From Opeltia flavorubescens (taxonomy: Eukaryota; Ascomycota; Lecanoromycetes; Teloschistales; Teloschistaceae): a stretch of 64,000 nucleotides of DNA. The DNA is taken from positions 1,860,001 to 1,924,000 of the forward strand of contig KE546965.1 in NCBI GenBank assembly GCA_000442125.1, given 5' to 3'. The notes beneath the pieces were generated by a model that was not told the origin of the DNA, did not search any database, and saw only the letters and a list, made by a program, of their open reading frames with translations. Below are positions 35,222-47,083 of the stretch, piece by piece (the first letter of the stretch is position 1; the number at the start of each line of letters is the position of its first letter). Both the position numbers and the translations under genes were made by a program.

Positions 35222-36559
35222 TTAATTCGCCTCCTTATGTTTCCCCTTCTCGCGACTCGCCGCACCAGCCGAGGAGCCTTCGCTATGCTTTGTTGACTTA
35301 TTTGATGATCCAGACTGTTTAGGCTCAGACATATCGTGCTGAATCTGTCTCAACACAGCTCTCACACCATTGTCGCCTTCCAAACGATCAATCGTACCCC
35401 AATCAAGAATGCGTTCAATGTCACGCCTCAATTCCCTCAAATCATCGTCTCTTCTCAGTGTATAATGTCTGAGCGGGGTCATGATATATTTGGTCATCCC
35501 AGTCTCCACCAGTGCCCAGTGCACAAACAGCTGTGTCGATTCGGTCGTCATGCAGAACGAGAAGGCGATGGTTGAAGTATCCGCTCCTGTCTTGCTCAGT
35601 TGCCGCATTTTGGGTTTCTCCCACAAAACGATGTTGACTTCAACGATGGTAGAGCCAGCGCGGAGAGCTTGGTTTTCCGCTTCCACCATTGAACCACCAT
35701 AACCTTTGAACTCTTTGATAGAGAAGGTATGGTACATACCTTCGGATATTCCGGTCAAATTGAGGTACAAACCATTGATCCTGTTCTCATCGTCGGAGAA
35801 CATAGCCGTATCCACCCCAAAAGCCTGATCCGGCTTGGGATGCTGAACCTTGGGAACTTCTTCAAGAATCTTCTTATGGAGGTCATTTTTGGGGTCTAAC
35901 GCAGTAACCCCGGTTACTCTGAATTGCTGATTTGGATTGTTGTCCAGCCCCTGTACATCCCACTCTACAGTGATCCATTTGCCATCCTTAGTTTTGTCCT
36001 TTACTGGGTGACTGTCTTTGAAAAGTCGATGCCAGAACTTTTCAAAGAATTTGGGTTCTTTACGTAAGGCGAGCTTCTCAACGTCCTTGATGATCTTCTC
36101 CGCCGACTCCGGTCGCATATCTGTTTTTGACTCCCTGTTTAAGATCTTGTTGACGACCTCGACCAGGGCGGGATGCTTTTGATAGAATTCCTGGGTTTTC
36201 AAGTACATGCCATGTACTTCCAGAAAAGTTCTCACTTCATATGGAGTACAGCTCGTGCCTGAGCCGACGCTTGCGGCACTCTTTGCGTCTAAGGGCATGG
36301 TGCTTTCAGAGCCCCGGTTTCTGATAGGAGGTCCGACCAAGAGTTGAAGGTTCTCTGATGTAAGAGGAAGAGCTCTAGGCTCGGAAGTGCAATTCTCAGG
36401 TGTTTGAGAGGTCGAGGTTTCGAGCTGAGGCAGTGAATTGTCTTCAAGAGTGAGCTGTACCGGGGGTATCTAGCCTGATTTCAGGACAGTAATACATCTA
36501 ATGTTGAAAGCCAAGGAACTTACATCTGGGCTTCGAGTCCTCTTTCTCTTTCTCTTCAT
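35222..36559 (-). CDS. Unrecognised protein with a basic N-terminal exon
   Basis: Two exons, 36559-36524 and 36469-35222, with a 54-bp intron (GTAAGT..GGCTAG), give 427 residues. Exon 1 encodes only 12 residues, M-KRKRKRTRSPD, a good classical nuclear localisation signal. I do not recognise a domain. The middle part is dense and conserved-looking, with many aromatic and charged residues: VRTFLEVHGMYLKTQEFYQKH, FFEKFWHRLFKDSHP, GKWITVEWDVQGLDNN, MYHTFSIKEFKGYGG, ending in DDDLRELRRDIERILDWG. The last 45 residues are Ser/Lys-rich and disordered. There is no signal peptide or membrane helix. An open stretch around 36340 has no ATG, so the spliced start is preferred. A nuclear location is inferred from exon 1 alone. 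Confidence 0.7.
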
Positions 36560-37406
36560 TGTAGATGGAGATTTCGTAGTGAGGAAAACAGATCAGAAGG
36601 GTGGGGCCAGTGCCAAGGGTTGGTGATGAGGCGGATGAAGTGAATACATTCAAGTCACAGTCAAGGTGAACAAAGGAACGAATGAAAGAGATATTGCCAA
36701 GTAATGAGGGCAATATTGAATGAGAGCTGCAATTTAAAGTGTACAGCTAATAGCTACAGAACATCTGGCAATTCTAAGGAGACAGATAGCATTACTATGT
36801 CATAGAAAGCGTTCTCACGACGTTTGAGGGCTTCGCGATCTTAAGCGTCTAGCGAGGGAATGTGGAACCGATTCCTGACGAAAACGCAATAGGCTGTGAG
36901 AATCTGGAGTCCATTGACAGGATGGACAGAGCAGGCTCTTATTTTGGCGGCTCGGATAGCTCTCTGGCCGTAAGCTGTATTGTTGAAAGCACGTCGTTGA
37001 TAGACGAGACCAATCACTCCGGCAACGCGTCCAAAACGTATTAAATCGATAGCAGGATTTTGACACGCCTCTACGCCGAGTCACGGGATCCAAATCCGAT
37101 ACCTCGGAAGCTCTAGAGTAGGTGGATAATGGACGAACCATCATTGGAAGCAGCAAAAGCGAAAGATCATAGAAAGACTAATTGACGCAACGTACTAAAT
37201 ATCCGAGAATCAATGAGGGTATGAGATGTTTAGTGAAAAAGGTTCGGGTCGGGACTCTCTTTTACCACAGGTCACTTCCCCGCCGCGGATGATCTCACGA
37301 TTTCTAGCTCAAGCGCCCCATCTGAACGTACAGCAAAACTCTTGGTGGTCAGATCGGCCAGGTCCATTTGACAAAACCCTGATCCACCTCTTTCGCTATC
37401 CTTGCA
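36560..37406. other. Divergent interval, 0.85 kb
   Basis: Lies between the unrecognised basic protein (-) and the Osh gene (+). A minus-strand stretch at about 36841-37080 reads as an open peptide (GRVAGVIGLVYQRRAFNNTAYG..), but I could not connect it to a start or family, so I do not call it a gene. Confidence 0.4.
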
Positions 37407-40400
37407 ATGGCGGACCGTCTTACTGCAGAGCGCCCAAGTCATAAACGCTCCAAGTCCGCGCTTGCTCTTTCCTTGCTCCATCGAGACAAGTCAAAGGTCG
37501 AGGAGAGCAGGGATGAAGCCCTTAGCGATACAGGATCAGAAGCTGGCTCTGACACCGGTTCTCCCACCACCCCTTCATCATCCTATTCCCGCCACACCTC
37601 CAGGCAGAAGCAGCGAAGTACAGCAGCGGACTCGCCTATATCAGCGACTTCCAGTCCGCTGACGAACACCATCAGCCGCGATGCCTTGCCGAAAGAGACT
37701 GCATCTGGCCCTACAATTGAGCAATCAGTGCGCATGTTCAAGCTCTTCGAGATTCTGCGCAGCGGAGACCGTCCCGCTATTGCACGAGCTGTTACCACCC
37801 CCAGCACTTTGCGGGGAACCACGGTAATACACTTAGCCATTCAATGTGCCGAGCTTGAGGTGCTGGAGCATATCTTGTCGGTCGCAAAATCCTCCCCGGA
37901 AGCCGCCGTGAACGTCAACGCTCGTGACAAAGATGGCAATACGCCGCTACACCTCGCTTCGATGCTGGGCCGGCCTTCTACTGTCCGCTTACTCCTGCAG
38001 CAACCCGGGATAGACGAATCTATAATCAATCATCAAGGGAAGACTCCCATAAGTCTCGCGAAGAACCCAGACATCTTTCAGCAGCTGCAGCTTGCCCGTT
38101 CTTTGTATGTCGATTCGAAGGTTAAAGAGATTCAAAGACTGGTCAGCAATGCACAGTATGACGAGCTGGAGAGGGTTCTTGAGGATCCACGGGTGGAAAA
38201 TGTACTCGATGTGAACGAAGGGGAATTTGCAACCGACCCAATTACTGTGCAAAGCGGTGGGACACTGCTTCATGAAGCAGCACGTAAACGAGATACACAG
38301 TTGATTCAGGTACTGCTACTCCATGGCGCAGATCCTTTCCGGAGAGATCATAGAGGGAGGCTTCCGCAAGATGTGACCAAAGACGAGCGTACTCGCGCGA
38401 TCCTAAAGAAGTCACCCGCTGCTGCCGCTGCGCAACGAGGAATACAAGAGAAGGTTGTTTTGGGCAACCAATCTGCTCCCGCGATTGATGGCTCTCCAGG
38501 AGGGAAGGAAAGCCGCGAGATCAAAGGATACCTAAAGAAGTGGACCAACTATACTACTGGTTTCAAGTTGCGCTGGTTCGTCCTTGAAGATGGAGTACTC
38601 AGTTATTACAAACATCAAGGTATGAAACACAGTCCAATTCAACTTGATGCTCGTTGCTAATAAGTCTAGACGACGCTGGCTCGGCATGTCGAGGCGCAAT
38701 CAATATGAGAATAGCAAGATTGCATATGGATGCCCAGGATAAGACGAAGTTTGAAATCGAGGGCAAGTCCTCGGTGAAGTACCATTTGAAGGCCAACCAT
38801 ATCGTTGAGGCGAAAAGGTGGTTCTGGGTTCTTAATAATGCAATTCAATGGAGCAAAGATGAAGCCAAAGCTGAGGAGAAAAAGCATCAGCAAAGCGCCG
38901 ACTCCTCGAACTACGCGGCAAGTACAAGGAGTGTGAACACTCTCAATGGCGCTGATGCTTCGTCATTGGCAAGCAAGGGCCTTGTTCCTGCCACAGCCGT
39001 AGGCGTCCCATTGACTGCTACAGTCTCGAGGGCTTCTGTCCAAGACGTTGGCGGAGAAAATACAGGAACAACTGAAGACAAAGAAAACTCGAACCCAGTG
39101 TCGACTGAACCTAGTCTCGCAGGGCATGACCCCGTGCAACCGACGAAAGGTCCAAAGACTGCAATGATTGCAGGTGATATCGACGATGAGGAAGAATACG
39201 GAGATGATGCAAGTGATCATGACATCCAGCCAGCGTCGAAAGACGCTTTCAATATCACAGCGCATTCTGCGAGCTTGCAATTGAAGCTTCTCTCCCAGGT
39301 TTCTAGCGCACTGCAGTCGGAAAGCCATCGAGATCCCACAACAACGATATCTCATCCTACTGTTGTGAAAGCTATCTCAACTTATGAGGCCGCAGTCAAT
39401 AGCCTTCAAGGACTCGTTGATGACCTGCTCAAGATTGCGCGAGATAGAGATACGTATTGGCAATCTAGGCTTGATCGGGAGGCAGATGTCCGTCGCTTGT
39501 GGGAAGATAGCATGGCCAGGATTGCAAAGGAACAGGAAGAGCTTGAAGGCCGGATTGGCGAGTCTGAAAACAAGAGGAAACGCACTAAGAGAGCTCTTAG
39601 AGAAGTCTTGGAAGGCGCGTCTCCTGCAATGAGCCCTGAGGGTAGCAGGAGGCCAACTCAGGACCAGGGTCAGATTGCGTCTTCACTGCAGCAGCTGCAG
39701 ATTAATAGAGATGGAACGTTGCCCAGAAGAAAATCTACTGGTATTCGAGACTTAGGTAGGAGGAAATCCACCATTGCAGACCTGGCGAACATTTCCGATT
39801 CGGATTCAGATGAGGATGAAGAGTTCTTTGATGCGGTTGATGCTGGAGAGGTCGAGGTTGTTGAAGAAATGCCTCTTTCTCCGCCCACGGACACGGTAGC
39901 TGAAGGGGCAGAGCAGCCACTGGATATAGACGAACGAGAGAAGAAGAAAGCTGAGATTGTTAGATCATTCAAAGGCTACGAAGATCCTGTCCGAACGCGA
40001 CTTGCAATGGATAGCGATGATCGTCCAAAGATATCACTCTGGGTAGGCGATGTTGCCAGCAATTGCCATCCAGTCCTCATTTTACTAATTGTCTCTTTTA
40101 GGGGATCCTCAAGTCAATGATTGGGAAAGACATGACCAAGATGACTCTTCCAGTTTCCTTCAATGAACCTACTTCACTTTTGCAGCGCGTCGCCGAAGAT
40201 ATGGAGTATACAGACCTGCTCGACACAGCTGCTGACCGTATGGACTCTACTGAACGCATGGTATATGTTGCTGCATTTGCAGCCAGCGAATACGCCTCGA
40301 CTATCGGCCGGGTAGCTAAACCTTTCAACCCTTTACTCGGAGAGACATACGAGTACGTCAGACCTGATAAAGGCTACCGGTTTTTCATTGAACAAGTCAG

Positions 40401-41307
40401 CCATCATCCGCCGATAGGTGCAGCATGGGCAGAAGCGCCAAAGTGGGACTATTATGTATGATCTTTTTCTAAATGATGAAGCTATTTTGCTAAGGCTTGA
40501 AAACAGGGAGAATCAGCGGTCAAGTCCAAGTTCTATGGCAAATCCTTCGATATCAACCCCCTTGGCACGTGGTTCCTCAAGCTACGCCCGGCTTCAGGAG
40601 GGGAAGAACTCTACACATGGAAAAAGGTGACCAGCTCCGTGATAGGCATCATCACTGGTTCTCCTACCGTGGACAATTACGGCCCGATGGAAATCAAGAA
40701 CTGGACGACTGGCGAAGTTTGCAATCTTGACTTCAAACCCCGAGGGTGGAAAGCCTCCTCTGCGTATCAGGTAACGGGTAAAGTGGTTGGAGCAGATGGG
40801 AGGACTCGATGGAGTATCGGAGGCCGTTGGAATGACAAGATCTATGCCCGTCTTACTCCGGGTTTCGAGGATTCAGAGCTCAAACCATCAGGGAAGACTG
40901 GTCACGAAGTAGGATCAACGCAGGCATTTTTAGTATGGCAAGCTCATGAGCGTCCGTCCGGCATACCTTTCAATCTTACACCTTTCGTCGTAACTTTCCA
41001 GTCCCTGCCGGATAAATTACGACCTTTGCTGCCACCTACAGACACCCGCCTCCGCCCTGACCAACGTGCCATGGAGGATGGAAAGTACGATCTTGCAGCG
41101 ACAGAAAAGAACCGAGTGGAAGAGAAGCAGAGGGCGACAAGGAGACAGCGGGAGGCTGACGGAGAAGAATACGCACCAAGGTGGTTCACCAGAGGGAAGG
41201 ATGAGATCACTGGGGAGGAATATTGGGTAAGCACCGGGGAATATTGGCGTAACAGAGATGAGGTGAACCGGGGAGGGGAATGGACAAGTGTACAGAGTAT
41301 ATTTTAG
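37407..41307 (+). CDS. OSH1: Oxysterol-binding protein with ankyrin repeats, PH domain, FFAT motif and ORD (Osh1/Osh2-like)
   Basis: Four exons: 37407-38619, 38670-40042, 40102-40455, 40507-41307 (introns 50, 59, 51 bp), 1246 residues. Domains in order: disordered head; ankyrin repeats about 130-325 ([61 protein letters not shown]); PH domain about 372-475 ([20 protein letters not shown]); coiled coil near 640; an acidic FFAT motif near 786 ([14 protein letters not shown]); and the lipid-transfer ORD from about 865 with the signature EQVSHHPP near 958. FFAT binds the ER receptor VAP/Scs2 and the PH domain binds phosphoinositides. The protein should therefore move sterol/PI4P at ER contacts with Golgi, vacuole or plasma membrane. 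This layout matches yeast Osh1/Osh2; the symbol is by family, not proven orthology. Confidence 0.92.
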
Positions 41308-41816
41308 AAAGCCATCGAATCGTAACCGTATCGCGCGTAGTTTTGCAATTCGTTTTTCAATCAATAATGAGCATTAGGCTACGTACCGTAAATGGTATAT
41401 ACTTTTGTAATTTCTTGACATTCCGTTCAGCTGTTAATTCTCGCCGAGGTTCCGCCTCGTAAGGTGCAAAAAGCTACGGAAGCGGACTAGCCAGTATCGA
41501 GCTCTTGAAACACAGCTCACATTTTATGTTTCACTCTCTTCTTCGGTTCTCTTCGAGTCGCAAGCTGGCCTTGGGTCTATTTCTTCTACCATCGCATTGT
41601 CTATATACGCGACAGATACCTCGGATTTGAAGCCATGTTGTAGGACGCCTGTACCACCAATACCTGTTACCTATAAATCGTGAGCTCCAAGATAAGCATG
41701 AAGTGTATGGCCCCATGAGTACCTGTATTATCTTAGATACTAATGTCAAACTACAGAGCTCCCTGCAGCGTCATATAAATATCTTATGAAGAGACCATGC
41801 GCAAAACACCGTTGAT
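41308..41816. other. Intergenic, about 0.5 kb
   Basis: 3' flank of the Osh gene and promoter of Pan3. No other feature was seen. Confidence 0.5.
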
Positions 41817-44800
41817 ATGACTGACATTGTTCCTGGGGGAACTCGGCGGACGGCGCTGTCCCCCAGGCCAAAAGGGCGCGGTAAGAGCCCACCTACCAAT
41901 TGCGGAGTTTTCGATAAGAACGGCGTGGGGACAAGAGAGAAAATGTATGAAACTGATGGAGCCTTGGAACGGCAGAAAATGCGAAAGACACCCTTTGCAG
42001 GAATGTAACAATATACGGGCATTGTCGCTATGAAGATAAAGGTCCTACACATCGACAGCCAATACCAACGCTTTGGCTGACTGTCCGGTGAAGGATGCGC
42101 TTTCAGCCACGAGGTAGGGAAGGCAGTCTCGTCCGCGGCCTCAGTGGAAGGGTTCGTACACACGTGATGAACCTCGGGGATCTTGCTACTCATTCACTTG
42201 TCGTAGTGTCAAAAAGCGCCTCAATGTCGATTCTCCAAGTTTCACACCTTCTTCTCTAGCAGTCAATGGAGCTCAAACCGCGCCAACATCGACGGGCATA
42301 TCCCCCAAATTTGCGAATGCCGCCCCATTTAAGCCCAAGGGAATTGTAAGCAGGCCAGGTGGGCACCAAGATAAACGGCTAAGATAGTATCATAAATTGA
42401 AATATATGCGTAGCCTCCACTGCACCTTCCAATGCATCTTCAGCAAAAGGTTATAATCCTAACGCACCCGAATGGAATGTTCCCGAGACTCAGGAGTTCC
42501 TTCCCCAATCATATAATGGAACCACACCTGTGAGTATATTTTTATGTTTTCATTCTTTCGTTGCAGCACGAGTATTACTCCTATCTTTCCCATACTGTGC
42601 CTACGTCACGATTCAGCATGAGAAACCATCAACGGATTCCGATCCCTTCAACAAATCCGGACGATCCATTTGTCACCACCCAAAAGCTATACTCGACGCC
42701 TGAAAAGCCCCCAAATCATCATATGGGATTGACGGAAGACCCAAAGAATATTCCAAGCGCGGCGGCGAATACAAGCATCTTCGGCGCGGCTCCTTTCCAC
42801 CCGAGGGCTTCATCTGCAATACAACTGCCTTCTTCGCCTACGTCCAGAAGATCCCCAATGATTCATCAGTCTTCAGACCAGCCTTCGCACTTCAATCGGG
42901 CCTCAAGCATCTTTCTCAACGCAAGTGCAGCGCCATTCCAGCCAAAAGCTGTGTCACAAATCAGCCAAGAGAGTCCTAAGCGAAGCATCAGCTACCCGCA
43001 ACGGTTCGAAGATTTATTCAAAGGAAATCCCACTATCTTCGATGTCAGAATTGCCAAAGAGCACGATGAGGCCGACAACAAGCAGCTGTATCAAGTGGAT
43101 TCGACACACGAGGAAATGTGTTTATCCAAAACTAAGCTCGCTGAGGAGGCTTGTTGGAACTCCCACCCCTCGCTCCCACCACCTCTAGATAGAACAATAT
43201 ATTCTACTCCTGTAAAGCATCGGTCCCTGTCGCAGGATATGCGCAAGCTAGCGTACAGTGACGAGCCATCCTTCTACCAATTACCAACTGGCCCTCAACA
43301 TGCAAGCCCGCCTTCGCCGAGATGGAAAACCTGGACGAATAAATCAAGCTTGGGTCTCTCTCAGCGCCTGGATCCTTTGCCTGGGGGTAGCAAAATGCAG
43401 ACACAGCAATTTCATCATTCTTGGTCTTGTTGCAGTCAGATCAGCTCGTCAGAGCAGAGAACTGGGACTTTTCCTTTTGGTGGTTCGATTAGCGCTCATT
43501 GTGATCAGGCAAATATTGACAAAATGCTAAATCATGAGGACCAGGGTCCCTTTCTAGGAGATCAAAACAATGACACCTCCCAATCAACGATCTTTGACCC
43601 CTACACCTCGACGCCTTCGGTCCCACCTCAGACCAATACAGCTTCTCAAAACCAAATTAATCCCTATTCACAAGACGGAAGCACGATTAGTACCGGTGCC
43701 TATTTCCCTGGCAGCACGAATTATCCACAGCAGGTAATTTGGTCTTGATGGCTCACGTGCTTTCGTTTACTAATATCCCAATCAGCTGCAGCATCACCTT
43801 TACGCTGCTTTGCCGCCTCATCGAGACCTCAGCCAAACCAATCAAAGGACTGCAAAAGACTTTTTTATTGCGGAGAATCTGCGTCAGACTTTGGCTCGAA
43901 AAGCAGAAGCAAGTCTAATGACGATACCAAGTAAGCAGTATCGCCAAGTTGAGGCCTTTACACTGATCGGTGATTCCAGATTCAACTCTGCCACCCAGTA
44001 TTGCTCACTACCACTCTCTCGTACCCTTGATCCACAACAGTCAAAAGAATACGACTCTCTTCGGCTATCCAAGCCATGCATACAAAGCAACGTCAGGCCT
44101 CGATGGCAAGCTGTACTGCTTACGACGTATTCAAGGTGTGTGAAGTTTCTCATCAAAGCCGAGAGCATTGTAGCTGACCATGATATGGTAGGCTATCGAC
44201 TGAATGAAACTTCAAGTGAACATGCGATTCGAAATGTCCAGCAGAATTGGAAACGAGTCAGGAATGGCAATGTGGTTAATGTGCATTTGGCATTCACCAA
44301 TTCAAGCTTCGGCGATAGTTCGTTGATCTTTGTTACCGACTTTCATCCTCTGGCGGAGACTCTGGCCCAACGGCATTTCACATCTACGTCTCGCTTCGTG
44401 AACCGATGGTCTACGTTGCAAATACCGGAGCAGACATTATGGGGCTACATTGTACAAATTGCCAACGCGCTCAAGGCTATTCATTCTGCAGGTCTCGCTG
44501 CACGAATAATTGACCCTTCCAAGATCTTACTGACCGGAGAGAATCGGATTCGGCTGAACGCTTGTGGTATTTTCGATGTCATACAGGCTGATGCACCTCA
44601 TACGCTAGCCGACAATCAACGACTAGATCTATATCTGCTGGGAAGATTGATCCTAGCGCTAGGTTCCAATAACACATCCCAACACAATCAAGGTAAGGCA
44701 ATGGAGGTTTTCTCCAAAACTTATACTCCTCGACTCAAGGATGTCATGAACCAGCTTCTGAATCATGTCTCGCCTCACCGCAACGACAACATCGATAATT

Positions 44801-45222
44801 TCTTGGTACAAATTGCTGGGGATATGGCGGCCGTTTTTGACAACTCTCTCCATCAAGACGATGCACTTGAGTCAGCACTCGCTCGCGAACTCGAGAACTC
44901 ACGCATTGTCCGACTCATGACGAAAATGAATCTCATTAATGAACGGCCAGAGTACGAACACGATCGACAATGGGCAGAGCATGGAAACCGGTATTGCATC
45001 AAACTTTTCCGTGATTACGTTTTTCATCAGGTGGACGCGCAAGGAAATCCCGTACTGGATCTGGCGCATGTATTAGCTTGTTTGAACAAGCTGGATGTTG
45101 GAAGTGAGGAAAGGATTATGCTGACGACGAGGGATGAAGAAACGGTCATTGTGGTGACTTACAAAGAACTGAAGGCTTGCATTGAAGGTGCCTGGCAGGA
45201 TCTAAACCGAAGGGCTGCATAA
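41817..45222 (+). CDS. PAN3: Pan3, regulatory subunit of the Pan2-Pan3 poly(A) nuclease, with extended linker
   Basis: Seven exons: 41817-41880, 41976-42041, 42094-42151, 42207-42358, 42414-42529, 42567-43733, 43786-45222; 1019 residues. Splicing restores the CCCH zinc finger KDTLCRNVTIYGHCRYEDKG-CAFSH, the PAM2 motif LNVDSPSFTP (binds the MLLE domain of poly(A)-binding protein) and AKGYNPNAPEW. A Ser/Pro-rich linker of about 390 residues follows, then the pseudokinase, coiled coil and C-terminal knob (GLAARIIDPSKILLTGENRIRLNACGIFDV, SRIVRLMTKMNLINERPEYEHD, LFRDYVFHQVDAQGNPVLDL). Pan3 dimerises, binds Pab1 and recruits Pan2 to trim poly(A) tails. From memory most fungal Pan3 proteins have about 600-700 residues, so the linker is long. 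The pseudokinase N-lobe is hard to match. Intron 5 is only 37 nt. Exon 3/4 boundaries are the least certain. Confidence 0.88.
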
Positions 45223-45933
45223 AAGGCGGTAACAATTGGATATGGCAAATCACAGCCAGGAAAAGGAAATCAATCATTAGGGTCGTGGCCATTCAAGTAT
45301 GAGTGGCAGGAAGCAGGACATCAGGACAAACTTTATGCAGAACGCTATGCATGGAGCATGGATATACGATAGGTGGTATGTAGGATAAATCATATCAGGG
45401 AGTGAAACGAGAAAGCTTGAGTCTCGACAGGTGTTTCCATGATTCTCCATTTCACATGTGTATTAATATTCAAGTAGCCCCTGATTGAAGATGCCTTGTC
45501 TCGGCTTTCGCGTCTTCCCACGTAGTCATCGACCATTCAAACGGATTAGATATTTTCGTTGTTGCTTTTTGGTTGAGCAGTCGATGTCTCCGGAGGCCGC
45601 TTATGATTGACATGGTTTATCGAATGCATATGTGCTGGTAATGGGAAATACAAGTGGCACCATCGAATGGGTAACGAGGGAAGAGACCCGAAAGTCTCAT
45701 GTATGCATTATATTCTGCTGTTTCATGTACCTCGAAATCTATGAATCTAGTCATCATGGGAAATGAAAGATAGACAATGAACCTGGATATTTTATGTATC
45801 AATTTTACATCTCGCGATACGTTTTCGACCTCATTATTTTTAATTGTGTACAAAACAGATGATGGTATAATCCCAATCAATTTCACGTCCGCCGCCCTCT
45901 TGGAAAACCCTCATCAAAAAATCAAAAAAAAAA
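45223..45933. other. Intergenic, convergent 3' ends
   Basis: Tail-to-tail interval between Pan3 (+) and Atp12 (-), AT-rich, with an A-rich tract at about 45916-45935. No gene was seen. Confidence 0.5.
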
Positions 45934-47083
45934 TCAACCAGCTCCCTGCATCACCAAAATGGCATTTCCAAACTGGCGCTTCAGATCTTCCTTCTCCACA
46001 TCGTGCGTATCCTCCACCTCACCCCACCTCTTCGTCTGCCACGAAACCTCCAAGCTGCACGCTTCGGCTGCCTCTTTAATTCCAAACCTTTTTCCCTTGC
46101 CCTTTGTTGGAGCTCCCATCGCTTTCCTCACGTCCGCGAAACTTTCACCCCATTCGCAGACAAGCCTTGCACCGACGACTAAACTTTTGCCGGCGAGGAC
46201 CGCTCGTTCCAAACCCACTAGCTCCCATGCTTTGAGACCGGATAGCCATCCGTGGACGATTGCGCGGGTTTCGGGTGATTGCTGGGCGGGAAGGATGGAG
46301 CCGTCGCTGAGGCCGGGGTTTAGGTTTGCGCCGGCCCAGATGCTGGATGTGAGGTAGGAGATTAGGGGTTCGGCGATGGAGATCTGTTGGTCACGGAGGG
46401 AGGGTTCCGTGGTATCTTTCGCGGGCTGGGCCCAGCAGAGGACGGTGTCGGTGTCGAGGTAGGGAAGGACGGTTTTGATAATGTCTTCTCGCATGGTCTT
46501 AGATGAGGGGGTGGCGGTGGGTTCGGGGGCTGGCGGGGGCTCGGTGGATGCCGCGGCGGCATCTTGCAAGACTAGGTCATAGCCTCGAGCTGCGATGGAT
46601 GTTGCGGGGATGTGGTGGGGCTGGAGGGCTTGTTGGGCGGAGGTCATGAAGTCCCATTCTAGGGCGACGGCGGTTGCGAGGAGTGGCTTGGTGAACGGGA
46701 TTGGGAGAGGGACTTTGGTCTGAGGGGTGCGGACGGGCTTTCCGTCTAGGAATACGAGTAGTCCATCTGAAGAGTGTTGTCTTAGTATAGTTCTTTCAGG
46801 TCAATCACCATGGAGGAAGTGGATTACCTGGGCCCGGTTCTACGGTAACGTCTTTCCAGGGACGTTCTTCCGTTGCAGTGTCAGACAGATTTTGTCGTCT
46901 GCTAGCGGAGTCGAGCCTTTTTGGAGAGCGATTGGGACGCAGCCCATTTTGTGAGACTGCAGGCAATATCACCGTAGATAAAGAGTTGGCTTGAGTAATA
47001 GCAAATGGATTGATTCGCCTAGCCTGAGAAGGCTGCAGGAGTCGCCTCGACGAAGATGCTATTAATGGGACGGACTTCATCAT
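45934..47083 (-). CDS. ATP12: Atp12, mitochondrial F1-ATPase assembly chaperone
   Basis: Two exons, 47083-46828 and 46766-45934, joined over a 61-bp intron (GTAATC..TTCAG), give 362 residues. The N-terminus is rich in Ser, Arg and Leu without acidic residues, a mitochondrial presequence. The join gives RPWKDVTVEPGPDGLLVFLDGKPVRTP, the Atp12 family start, followed by PFTKPLLATAVALEWDF. The C-terminal part carries the family core: DTVLCWAQP, LRDQQ, WLSGLKAWELVGLERAVLAGKSLVVGARLV. Atp12 binds free F1 alpha subunits in the matrix until they assemble with beta into the F1 hexamer. The start is the ATG-ATG pair at 47083-47078; an open stretch further upstream has no ATG. Confidence 0.9.

Noticed and set aside
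36815-37156. Minus-strand 113-aa frame upstream of the Osh gene
   Set aside because: No family resemblance; another frame on the same strand looks equally coding-like, and neither has a clear start or splice partner.
42114-42216. Pan3 model with a 20-nt exon 42094-42113 spliced to 42217
   Set aside because: In phase, but it removes the residues normally lying between the zinc finger and PAM2; the donor at 42152 with acceptor 42206 gives the expected length and a shorter intron.
46805-46830. Atp12 N-terminal exon as a separate 105-aa gene (46805-47122)
   Set aside because: The tail after GPG is intron; splicing at 46828 joins it to the Atp12 core. Its apparent start at 47122 is GTG.
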